64,000 nt of DNA. Origin: Caballeronia arationis. Its GTDB lineage: Bacteria; Pseudomonadota; Gammaproteobacteria; Burkholderiales; Burkholderiaceae. Shown here in pieces: positions 1 to 7,666 of this stretch (its first letter is position 1; each line of letters opens with the position of its first letter). The notes below the pieces were generated by a model that was given only the letters and a program-made list of their open reading frames with translations, made no database searches and was not told where the DNA came from. The stretch covers positions 62,001 through 126,000 of the forward strand of contig NZ_FCOG02000005.1 of assembly GCF_001544975.2 (NCBI RefSeq), written 5' to 3'. The position numbers were made by a program, and so were the translations under genes.

Positions 1-1
1 C

Positions 2-331
2 ATGGTCGTGCCCGGCGACGAGGCCGAGATCGCGCTCAAGACGCTTCCCGGCAAGGTGCTGAAGGCGCGCGTGGTGTCGGTCGTATGGGCACAGGGACAA
101 GGCCAGCTCACGCCGGGCGGCACGCTCCCGATCACGGGCAACGAGCCGACCCCGGCCGCGCGCTTCGCGGTCCGGCTCCAGCTCGACGAAAAGGAGCGCG
201 ACGTGTTCCTCGCCGCCGGTGCGCGCGGCCACGCGGCGATCTACACCGACCATCTCGAGGAAATCCAGATTCTGCGCAAGGTGATCATCCGCGTCGGCGC
301 GTATGTCAACTACCTCGTGCTCAAGGTTTGA
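2..331 (+). CDS. HlyD-family membrane fusion protein, C-terminal end (partial)
   Basis: Only the last 109 residues lie in the window and the frame is open to its left edge, so the ATG at base 2 is probably internal. The visible part looks like the beta-barrel and membrane-proximal end of a periplasmic adaptor (HlyD/EmrA/YiaV type): an opening PGDEAEIALKTLPGK stretch and a closing segment near ILRKVIIRVGAYVNYL. Such proteins link an inner-membrane pump to an outer-membrane channel. The stop lies just before the start of a NodT-type outer-membrane lipoprotein in the same direction, so the two are probably co-transcribed. The pump subtype cannot be told from this fragment. Confidence 0.75.
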   Translation: MVVPGDEAEIALKTLPGKVLKARVVSVVWAQGQGQLTPGGTLPITGNEPTPAARFAVRLQLDEKERDVFLAAGARGHAAIYTDHLEEIQILRKVIIRVGAYVNYLVLKV

Positions 332-333
332 TC

Positions 334-1782
334 ATGCACGCGCGTCGTTCTGCCTTCTTCGCGTCGCTGGTTGCGCTTCTGCTGCTGGCGCCGATTGGCG
401 GCTGCGCGCTGAAGGACCCGCCCGATGCCGCGACCGTCCAGCGCGACAGCATGAGCAACGCGCACATCCCGCCCGCTTGGACCGCAGAGGGCGCCGTGCC
501 CGGCCCCGTGCGCGCCGACTGGATCGACTCCTTCGGCGATCCGGCGTTGAGCGCGCTCGTCGCCGAGGCGATCGCGTACAACACGAATCTGCGCGTCGCG
601 GCGGCGCGCGTCGCGCAGGCGGCCGCGCTCGTCAAGGTGGCGGGCGGCGAACTCTATCCCGCCGCGAACTTCCTGGCGCGCCCGGGCGGCACCCTAGGCG
701 GCGACGGCTCTGGCCTGAAGGGTTGGCTCCTGTCCACGTCGTGGGAAATCGACCTCTGGGGGCGCGTGCGCTACGGCGTGCGTGCTTCCGAGGACCAGTA
801 CGCGTCCGCGCAGGCCGATGCCGAGTACGCGCGGCAGTCGATTGCGGCGCTCGTCGTGAAGGCGTGGTTCGGCGCGATAGAAGCGCAACTGCAATACGCG
901 ATCGCCATCGACATGGTCCGGCACGCCGACGAACTCCACGATCTCGCGCAGCATCGCCTGCGTATCGGCAACGGTTCGCAAATCGACGTGAAAAGCGCGG
1001 CGGTCGCGACCCAGACCTATCGCGATACCGCCCGTCAGCTGAAGCTCGCACGCGAGCAGTCGCTGCGCGCGCTCAAACTGCTCGTCGGCCGCTATCCGTC
1101 GGCGGAAGTCGCCGTGCCCGGCGCGCTCGGACCGTTACCGTCGATGCTGCCTTCCGGTGTGCCCGCCGACCTGCTGGAGCGCCGGCCCGATGTGATCGCG
1201 GCGCAACGGCGTATTTCGGCCGCCTTCGATCTCGCGCGCCAGGCCGACGCCGCCCGGCTGCCGCGCGTGACGCTGAGCGCGGGGCTGTTGAGCGTATCGA
1301 GTGAGCTGTTCCTCCTTCAGGATCGCGACAACCCGAGCTGGAGTCTCGGCGCAGGCATTCTGGTGCCGCTTTTTCGCGGCGGCGCGCTGAAGGCACAGGC
1401 AGAGTACCGGACGGCCGAACAGGATCAGGCACTCGCGAGTTACGGTCAGATTGCGCTGCAGGCGTTCGGCGAAGTCGAGAACTCGCTCGCCGCGGAGGCC
1501 GCGCTGCACGAGCGCGACGCGCTGCTCACGCGCGCCGTCGCGGAAAACGCGAGTCTCTTCGATCTTCAAAAGGTGCGCTACAAAGTGGGCTCAGGCGATC
1601 TGATCGCCGTGACGCAACAGGAGCTTGCCTATGCGTCGTCGCGTTCCGGCCTGGTGCGCGTGCAGAGCGAGCAGCGCATGCAACTCGCGAATCTGTATCT
1701 CGCGCTGGGCGGGGGTATCGACACGACATCGAACGTCGCCGATTCGGGCGGCGCGCCGGCCTCCGCCGTCGCACCGCAATAG
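334..1782 (+). CDS. Outer-membrane efflux lipoprotein (NodT/OprM family)
   Basis: A 482-residue outer-membrane channel of a tripartite efflux system. The ATG at 334 sits two bases after the upstream stop and is followed by a lipoprotein signal: basic start, hydrophobic run LVALLLLAPIGG, then Cys in the lipobox IGGC. An in-frame extension upstream overlaps the fusion-protein gene and has no signal character, so it was not used. Two OEP (TolC-like) repeats follow, including the family-typical LLERRPDVIAAQRRI near the middle and a helical stretch near EVENSLAAEAAL in the second half. It works with the adaptor upstream; the inner-membrane pump gene must lie outside the window. Confidence 0.93.
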   Translation: MHARRSAFFASLVALLLLAPIGGCALKDPPDAATVQRDSMSNAHIPPAWTAEGAVPGPVRADWIDSFGDPALSALVAEAIAYNTNLRVAAARVAQAAALVKVAGGELYPAANFLARPGGTLGGDGSGLKGWLLSTSWEIDLWGRVRYGVRASEDQYASAQADAEYARQSIAALVVKAWFGAIEAQLQYAIAIDMVRHADELHDLAQHRLRIGNGSQIDVKSAAVATQTYRDTARQLKLAREQSLRALKLLVGRYPSAEVAVPGALGPLPSMLPSGVPADLLERRPDVIAAQRRISAAFDLARQADAARLPRVTLSAGLLSVSSELFLLQDRDNPSWSLGAGILVPLFRGGALKAQAEYRTAEQDQALASYGQIALQAFGEVENSLAAEAALHERDALLTRAVAENASLFDLQKVRYKVGSGDLIAVTQQELAYASSRSGLVRVQSEQRMQLANLYLALGGGIDTTSNVADSGGAPASAVAPQ

Positions 1783-1783
1783 A

Positions 1784-1807
1784 CCGCGCCGCTCGCGCGC
1801 GGCGCGG
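1784..1807. terminator. GC-rich hairpin between convergent efflux and porin genes
   Basis: Arms CCGCGCCGC and GCGGCGCGG (9 bp) flank a 6-base loop in the 37-bp gap between two convergent genes. There is no T-run on either side, so this could be a weak bidirectional terminator or only a stable mRNA end. Confidence 0.4.
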
Positions 1808-1819
1808 CCGGTCAGAACT

Positions 1820-2962
1820 TCAGAACAAGTGCCGCAAGCCGAACATCACGGCGGTCGTCGCCATGCCGGGGGCGACCGGCTGACCGTACGCGATCGTCTG
1901 CGTCATCGTGCCCTTGTTGTTCACGTGACCGACCTGGCCATAGACCAGCGTCGCCTTTGAGAGGCTGTATTCCGCGCCCGCCGCGACTTCGGTCGACTTG
2001 TTCGCCGAATTGTTGCGGTCCTTCAGATAATAGACGCCGCTCGTCACCCGGAACGCCGGCGTGAACAGATAGCCAAGTCCCGCCGTGAACATGTCGATGT
2101 TGACCTGATTCGAGCGCGCCGGATTCTTGCCGTTGCTGTACGACGCCGACACTGAGAAGTCGTGGAACGTGTAGAGCGCGCCGAGATAGAACATCCGATT
2201 GTTGGCGAGGCCCGTCGGCACCGCGTTCGGCGCGGGGTTGGTGTCGTGGCCGTTGTAGTACGCCGCCGAGAGCCGCAACCCGTAGCCCGAATACTTCAGC
2301 ACCGCCGATTCGCGCGTGTTCCCCTCGAAGCTCCCCGCGACGCCGCCCGGCGCATATTCGAGCAGGCCCTTCACGCCGCCGAAACTCGGCGATTCGTAGA
2401 TGATCGCATTGCTGTCGTACAGCGCGCCGAGCGGGCCGTTGGTGCTCGTTCCTGCCCAGCCCGCCGCCTGGTTCATGCCGAGCCAGGAGGTCAGGATGCT
2501 GCCGAACCACCGTCCGCCGCGCACGTCGGTTTCGCCCATCGCGATTGCAATCGGCGCGATCTGGCGGCCCAGGTTCACCGTGCCGAACGGGCCCGAGACG
2601 CCCACGCTCGCGATCTGGTTGAATTCGCCCGCGACGCCCGGCGTGTCTGAGAGTCCGGCCCTGCCGTTACCCGAATCGTACGTGCCTTGCAGCTTGAAGT
2701 TCACGCGATACCCGCCGCCGATGTCCTCGGTGCCGGTCAAGCCCCAGTTGCTCGAATAGATGCCCGCATCCTTGAAGCGATAAAGCTTGCCGAGATTCCT
2801 CGACGCCGGATTGAACGACGCCGCCGACGTGCTCTGGTACATCAGCCCGGCGTCGATGACGCCGTAGAGCGTCACCGACGACTGTGCGTGCGCCGTGCCG
2901 CCCGCCGCGGCGAGCGCGGCCAGGCCCATCCCTTTCCACTTCGACTTCCACTTCGACTTCAT
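1820..2962 (-). CDS. Gram-negative porin (Burkholderia 16-strand type)
   Basis: A 380-residue trimeric-porin family protein of the outer membrane. The chosen ATG at 2962 has GGGAGA eight bases upstream and begins a signal peptide (basic KSKWKSKWK start, hydrophobic GLAALAAAGG, cleavage after AHA). The mature protein opens QSSVTLYGVIDAG, the classical start of Burkholderia porins, and ends in Phe (GLRHLF), the signal for outer-membrane insertion. It is the last gene of the minus-strand catabolic cluster, 102 bp after the aldehyde dehydrogenase, and may admit that cluster's substrate. This link is inferred from position only. The N-terminal KSKW is duplicated by a 12-bp tandem repeat. Confidence 0.92.
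   Translation of the reverse strand: MKSKWKSKWKGMGLAALAAAGGTAHAQSSVTLYGVIDAGLMYQSTSAASFNPASRNLGKLYRFKDAGIYSSNWGLTGTEDIGGGYRVNFKLQGTYDSGNGRAGLSDTPGVAGEFNQIASVGVSGPFGTVNLGRQIAPIAIAMGETDVRGGRWFGSILTSWLGMNQAAGWAGTSTNGPLGALYDSNAIIYESPSFGGVKGLLEYAPGGVAGSFEGNTRESAVLKYSGYGLRLSAAYYNGHDTNPAPNAVPTGLANNRMFYLGALYTFHDFSVSASYSNGKNPARSNQVNIDMFTAGLGYLFTPAFRVTSGVYYLKDRNNSANKSTEVAAGAEYSLSKATLVYGQVGHVNNKGTMTQTIAYGQPVAPGMATTAVMFGLRHLF
2936..2959 (-). repeat. 12-bp tandem repeat in the porin signal peptide
   Basis: Two perfect copies of AAGTCGAAGTGG (minus strand) directly follow the porin start codon and encode KSKWKSKW. The repeat is in frame, so slippage would lengthen or shorten the basic N-region of the signal peptide by four residues without a frameshift. 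Confidence 0.9.
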
Positions 2963-3064
2963 TTCGTCTCCCGCCTGATGTGTGTGTTTGAACTTCAACT
3001 TCCTGCATGCGGTCGGGCGCTACGATGGCGACTTTCCTGCTGGCGAGCCATTCGCCGCTGCCGT

Positions 3065-4552
3065 TCACGACGGCAGGCTGCTGCGCGGCCGCGACGGCGC
3101 CGGCCCGGTTTCGTTCGCGGCCGGCACGGCGCCGAGAAACATCCGCAATGCCAGCCGCTGCACGAAGCTGCCGTAGGGCGGATGAAACAGCTCGATCGGG
3201 AACCAGCGATGCTCCGAGAACACCGACTTCGCATGCGACAACTCGCGGAACCCTTCTTCGCCGTGATAGTTGCCCATGCCCGAGCCGCCGATGCCGCCGA
3301 ACGGCATGTCGTGATTCAGCACGTGCCAGCCCCAGTCGTTGAGCGTCACGCCGCCGGCGTGCGTGCGCTTCAGCAACGCGTCGGACTCCGTCCTGTCATG
3401 GCCGAAGTAATAGAGCGCGAGCGGCCGCGTGCCCTCCTGGATGTGCGCGATGGCAGCATCGAAATCGCGATAGGTGAAGACAGGCAGAATCGGACCGAAT
3501 ATCTCCTCGCGGGCGATGCGCATCGCGGGCGTCACGTCGAGCACGACATGGAGCGGCATCCGGCGCCCGCCCGCCGGCATCGGGCAGACGAAGACACTCG
3601 CGCCGTGAGCGCGCGCGTCGTCGATAAGCGCCTGCTGGCGCTCGTACGCACGCTCGTGGATCACAGCCGCGTAGTCCTCGCTGCCCGCCGGATGCATGCG
3701 CGCGGCCGCTTCCATCACTTGCCGGGCGAACGCTTCCTCGTCGCCTTCGGGCACCAGCGCATAGTCCGGCGCCACGCAGATCTGCCCGGCGTTGACCGTC
3801 TTGCCATGCGCGATGCGGCGCGCCGCCACCGCAAGGTCGGCACTCTTCGACACCACCGCAGGCGACTTGCCGCCGAGTTCGAGCGTGACAGGCGTGAGAT
3901 TGTCGGCGGCAGCGCGCATCACGTGGCGTCCCACTTCGGGCGAGCCAGTGAAGACGATGTGATCGACCGGCAGCGCGCTGAAGGCCCGCGCCACGGCGGC
4001 GTCGCCTTCGACCACGGCGACTTCGTCATCGGCGAAGACGTCGGCGAGCATCGCGCGCAGCGCGTGCGACGTATGCGGCGCGAACTCCGATGTCTTCACC
4101 ATGCAGCGATTCCCCGCTGCAAGCGCGGTCGCAAGCGGACCGAGCGCGAGATAGACGGGGAAATTCCACGGCACCACGATGCCGACGACACCCTTCGGCT
4201 GATACATCACGGCGGCGCGATTGGTGAGGAACAGCCACTCGGTATGGCGCCGCGACGGCTTCATCCAGCGCCGCAGCCCGCCGAGCAGGTGATTGATGTG
4301 GAGCACCGACGGAAGCACGTCGACCATCATGGTCTCGGCGTGCGCGCGCTCGCTGAAGTCGCACTGCGCGGCCGCCGCGAGCCGTCCCGCGTGCTCGCGA
4401 ACCGCCGTCCGCAGACGACGCAGCACGCTGCGCCGCTCGGCGAGCGTCGGGTACGGGCGCGCAACGAACGCCGCGCGCTGACATTCGAGGAGCCTCGACA
4501 GGCCGTCGCCGCGGCGCATCTCGCCGGCGGGGCAATCATCTGGATTTGTCAT
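3065..4552 (-). CDS. Aldehyde dehydrogenase, coniferyl-aldehyde dehydrogenase type
   Basis: A 495-residue NAD(P)-dependent aldehyde dehydrogenase that would oxidise an aldehyde to the acid. The catalytic Glu lies in VTLELGGKSP and the catalytic Cys in NAGQICVAPDYALVPEG; the second motif is characteristic of the CalB (coniferyl aldehyde dehydrogenase) branch. The closing FGGIGGSGMGNYHG motif is also present. The ATG at 4552 (MTNPDD) was preferred to one 42 bases upstream because family similarity begins near it; its ribosome site is weak. It lies 60 bp downstream of ribB in the same direction. CalB relatives act on phenylpropanoid or long-chain aldehydes, so the true substrate here is open. 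Confidence 0.9.
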   Translation of the reverse strand: MTNPDDCPAGEMRRGDGLSRLLECQRAAFVARPYPTLAERRSVLRRLRTAVREHAGRLAAAAQCDFSERAHAETMMVDVLPSVLHINHLLGGLRRWMKPSRRHTEWLFLTNRAAVMYQPKGVVGIVVPWNFPVYLALGPLATALAAGNRCMVKTSEFAPHTSHALRAMLADVFADDEVAVVEGDAAVARAFSALPVDHIVFTGSPEVGRHVMRAAADNLTPVTLELGGKSPAVVSKSADLAVAARRIAHGKTVNAGQICVAPDYALVPEGDEEAFARQVMEAAARMHPAGSEDYAAVIHERAYERQQALIDDARAHGASVFVCPMPAGGRRMPLHVVLDVTPAMRIAREEIFGPILPVFTYRDFDAAIAHIQEGTRPLALYYFGHDRTESDALLKRTHAGGVTLNDWGWHVLNHDMPFGGIGGSGMGNYHGEEGFRELSHAKSVFSEHRWFPIELFHPPYGSFVQRLALRMFLGAVPAANETGPAPSRPRSSLPS

Positions 4553-4612
4553 CGTGAGTGGATCTGGTGAGTACAGAACGAGGCGCCGGGGCACCTCGCA
4601 CGCATGCCGTGT

Positions 4613-5302
4613 TCACGCGGCCATCGCGTCGCATTCGACCGGCACCGTGTCATGCATGCGCTCGCGATACGCGATCAGGTCGCGGATCGTGATGATCGGC
4701 AGATCGTGCTGCCGCGCAAAGGCGATCAGTTGCGGCAGGCGCGCCATGCTGCCGTCGTCGTTGACGACCTCCGCGAGCACGCCACCCGCGCGCAAGCCCG
4801 CGAGCCGGCACAGGTCGACCGTCGCTTCCGTGTGTCCCGGACGCTCGAGCACGCCGCCCGGCATCGCGCACAACGGAAAGAGGTGGCCGGGACGGTTGAA
4901 GTCGTCCGCGTTCGCGCGCGGATCGACCAGCGCCCGGATGGTGATTGCGCGGTCGGAGGCCGAAATGCCGGTCGTCGTGCCGTGCCGGTAGTCCACGGTC
5001 ACGGTGAACGCGGTCTGCATCGACTCGTTGCCGCGGGGGACCATCAGCGGCAGTCGCAGCGCGTCGAGCCGTTCGCCCGGCAGCGCCACGCACAGCACGC
5101 CGCTCGTGTAGCGGACCATGAACGCGACCGCGGCAGGCGTCGCCATTTCGGCGGCCATGATGAGGTCGCCCTCGTTCTCGCGATCCTCGTCGTCGACGAC
5201 CACAACGAGCGAACCGCGCCGAATTGCCTGCAACGCGTCTTCGATGCGATCGATGTGATTGAGGCGATTGATGTCGTCGGCACTGAGTTTGTCGGTCTTC
5301 AT
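4613..5302 (-). CDS. ribB: 3,4-dihydroxy-2-butanone-4-phosphate synthase
   Basis: A 229-residue RibB that converts ribulose 5-phosphate to 3,4-dihydroxy-2-butanone 4-phosphate plus formate, the four-carbon precursor of riboflavin. Visible motifs are VVVVDDEDRENEGDLI (metal and phosphate site), the RHGTTTGISASDRA loop and PGHLFPLCA, with HTEATVDLCRLAG further on. It is stand-alone, without a RibA domain. The ATG at 5302 (MKTDKLS) was chosen over an upstream in-frame ATG. It sits inside a flavin-monooxygenase cluster, 34 bp after the GFA gene, not among other riboflavin genes, which suggests a dedicated extra copy to raise flavin supply. No FMN riboswitch is seen upstream. Confidence 0.93.
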   Translation of the reverse strand: MKTDKLSADDINRLNHIDRIEDALQAIRRGSLVVVVDDEDRENEGDLIMAAEMATPAAVAFMVRYTSGVLCVALPGERLDALRLPLMVPRGNESMQTAFTVTVDYRHGTTTGISASDRAITIRALVDPRANADDFNRPGHLFPLCAMPGGVLERPGHTEATVDLCRLAGLRAGGVLAEVVNDDGSMARLPQLIAFARQHDLPIITIRDLIAYRERMHDTVPVECDAMAA

Positions 5303-5336
5303 ACTTTGTCTCTGCTCAAAACTGGGTGAGAACGTG

Positions 5337-5750
5337 CTATGCGTCGGGATTGCGCTCGAAGCAGACGGCACCGTCGTCGATGCTCACCCACTCCTGCGCC
5401 GACGAACGCCAGATGTGCGTCTGCGGCCGCAGCCACGAGGTATCGTCGAGCGTGCCCGCCTTCACCGCGACGACGCCCGGATTCGCTTCCAGTTCCGTGT
5501 ACACCGGCGACCCGCAGCGGCTGCAAAAGTGACGCTTCACCGCGAGACCGCTCGCGCCGACGTCGTCGAACGTCGCGAGCGTCTCGCCCGCGACTTCGAA
5601 TCCCGCCGCCGGAACGAGGACGTTCGTCGAGAACGCGCTACCCGACTGCTTCTGGCAATGGACGCAATGGCAGATCGCGTTCATCAGCGGCGCCTGCGAC
5701 GATTCATAGCGAACGCTGCCGCACAGGCAACCGCCCTTGATTCGATTCAT
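5337..5750 (-). CDS. GFA-family (glutathione-dependent formaldehyde-activating-like) zinc protein
   Basis: A 137-residue CENP-V/GFA domain protein. The zinc ligands are all visible: GGCLCGSVRY at the start, CHCVHCQKQSGSAF around residue 27, and FCSRCGSPVY around residue 75. The start has an excellent ribosome site (AGGAGGAAAC before the ATG). Family members bind glutathione or other thiol adducts; many are annotated as formaldehyde-activating, but few are proven enzymes. It lies 28 bp after the acyl-CoA ligase and 34 bp before ribB, so it is firmly inside the cluster. If the monooxygenase or RibB releases C1 units, a role with formaldehyde or formate is conceivable, but this is speculation. 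Confidence 0.88.
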   Translation of the reverse strand: MNRIKGGCLCGSVRYESSQAPLMNAICHCVHCQKQSGSAFSTNVLVPAAGFEVAGETLATFDDVGASGLAVKRHFCSRCGSPVYTELEANPGVVAVKAGTLDDTSWLRPQTHIWRSSAQEWVSIDDGAVCFERNPDA

Positions 5751-5778
5751 GTTTCCTCCTGTTTGACCGGTTTTATCG

Positions 5779-7401
5779 TCACGCGACGAACAGCACGTTC
5801 GCGTACTGACGACGCAAATCCATCTTCTGCACCTTGCCGGTAGCGCCGAGCGGCAGGCCGTCGAGGAAGATCACCTCGTCGGGCAGCCACCACTTCGCGA
5901 CCTTGTCCGCGAGCCAGGCGAGCATGTCGGCACGGTCGACGTCGTGCCCCGGCTTTTTCACGACGAACAGCACCGGCCGCTCGTCCCACTTCAGATGCCG
6001 CGCGCCGATCACCGCCGCCATCAGCACCGCCGGATGACCGGCTGCGGCATTTTCCAGATCGATCGAACTGATCCATTCGCCGCCTGACTTGATCACGTCC
6101 TTCACGCGGTCCGTGATCTGCATGTAGCCGTCGGCGTCGATCGTGGCGATGTCGCCGGTCGGGAACCAGCCTTCGCGCGTCGCGGGCTTGTCCTCCTTGA
6201 AATAGCTCGCCGCGATCCACGGGCCGCGCACCTGAAGCTCCCCCGCGGACGTGCCATCGCGCGGCTGCTCGCGCCCCAGCGAATCGACGATCCGCATCTC
6301 GACGCCGAATACCGCCCGCCCTTGCTTCGCGCGTTGCGCGCACTGCTCGTCGGAAGAAAGCGCCGCGTGCTTCGGCAGCAGCGCGCCCTGCGTGCCGAGC
6401 GGGCTCGTCTCGGTCATGCCCCACGCGTGCCGCACCTCGACGCCGAAGCGCTGCGTCCACGTGCGGATCTGCGTCTCCGGCATCGCCGAGCCGCCGACGA
6501 CCGTGCGCGTCATCGTCGTCGGCTTGAGGCCGCGCTGCTCCATGTACTGCGAAAGACCGAGCCAGATGGTCGGCACGCCGGCGCTGCAGGTCACGCGCTC
6601 GCTTTCGATCAGCTCGTAGAGGCTTGCGCCGTCGAGCTTCGGCCCGGGCAGCACGAGCTTGCAGCCGTTCATCGCCGCCGCGTACGGAAGGCCCCACGCG
6701 TTGACGTGGAACATCGGCACGACCGGCAGCAGGCAGTCCTCCGCGCACAGTCCGAGCGAATCCGGGAGACTCACGGCGAAGATGTGCAGGATCGTCGAGC
6801 GATGCGTGTAGAGCACGCCTTTCGGGTTGCCCGTCGTGCCCGACGTGTAGCAGAGCGTGCTCGCGGTGTATTCGTCGAACTCGGGCCAGACGAAGTCGTC
6901 CGCCGATGCGGCGATCAGGTCCTCGTAGCAGACGAGACCCGGCACGCGACTCTCCCGCGGCTTATCGGACGCATCACCCATCACGACGTAATGGCGAATC
7001 GCCGGACAGCGCGGCGCGACGGCTTCCACAAGCGGCAGGAAGCTGATGTCGAAGAGCAAAACCTCGTCTTCCGCGTGATTGAGGATGTAGGCGAGTTGCT
7101 CCGGATGCAGCCGCGGATTGCATGTATGCAGCACCGCGGCGCTGCCCGACACGGCGAAATACGCTTCGAGATGCCGGTGATTGTTCCAGGCGAGCGTCGC
7201 GACGCGCGTGCCGTGCGCGACGCCCATCAGTTCGAGCGCCAGAGCAAGCTGACGCGCGCGTTTCGCAGCATCGCGAAAGGTGTAGCGATGGAGCGCGCCG
7301 CTCGTTTCGCGCGACACGATCTCGGTATTGCCGAACTGGCGCTCGGCGTGCACGAGCAGCGACGAGACCAGAAGTGGCCGGTCCATCATCGATCCGAGCA
7401 T
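5779..7401 (-). CDS. Long-chain fatty-acid-CoA ligase type AMP-forming synthetase
   Basis: A 540-residue ANL-superfamily enzyme that would activate a carboxylate with ATP and CoA. Motifs in order: the AMP-binding P-loop CYTSGTTGNPKGVLYTH, AWGMTETSPL in the adenylate pocket, GWFPTGDIATID, the hinge region ITDRVKDVIKSGGEW, and the catalytic Lys in ATGKVQKMDLR. The ATG at 7401 (MLGSMMDRP) has AAGGAG eight bases upstream and matches the usual family start. The frame stays open to an ATG at 7548 with its own GAGGAG, adding 49 residues, so the start is uncertain. It could take the acid made by the aldehyde dehydrogenase of the same cluster. Confidence 0.92.
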   Translation of the reverse strand: MLGSMMDRPLLVSSLLVHAERQFGNTEIVSRETSGALHRYTFRDAAKRARQLALALELMGVAHGTRVATLAWNNHRHLEAYFAVSGSAAVLHTCNPRLHPEQLAYILNHAEDEVLLFDISFLPLVEAVAPRCPAIRHYVVMGDASDKPRESRVPGLVCYEDLIAASADDFVWPEFDEYTASTLCYTSGTTGNPKGVLYTHRSTILHIFAVSLPDSLGLCAEDCLLPVVPMFHVNAWGLPYAAAMNGCKLVLPGPKLDGASLYELIESERVTCSAGVPTIWLGLSQYMEQRGLKPTTMTRTVVGGSAMPETQIRTWTQRFGVEVRHAWGMTETSPLGTQGALLPKHAALSSDEQCAQRAKQGRAVFGVEMRIVDSLGREQPRDGTSAGELQVRGPWIAASYFKEDKPATREGWFPTGDIATIDADGYMQITDRVKDVIKSGGEWISSIDLENAAAGHPAVLMAAVIGARHLKWDERPVLFVVKKPGHDVDRADMLAWLADKVAKWWLPDEVIFLDGLPLGATGKVQKMDLRRQYANVLFVA

Positions 7402-7666
7402 GAGGTTGCTCCTTCGGTTGATTGATTCGAGTGGAGTGGCGCGTTCTTCGGCGAAGATGTCGAACAAACGCGCCGGGAGGATGTCGCGCGCGGCGGCGCG
7501 ACGATCTCCGTCAAGACGTTGGCCGTCGGCGGGCTGGAAAGCAGTCATCCGTGATGTCTCCTCGACATTGCGCTGACGGGCGCACGCGCGAGTCCGCGCA
7601 CCGCATGCGTGGTGCGTTCGTCCTCGTGACATGCAAAATGGGGCAGTGAACGGGCGCGCCTGGCCT

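Noticed and set aside
2687-4570. 627-codon plus-strand frame opposite the aldehyde dehydrogenase and porin
   Set aside because: Arg/His-rich shadow without motifs; the minus-strand aldehyde dehydrogenase is unambiguous.
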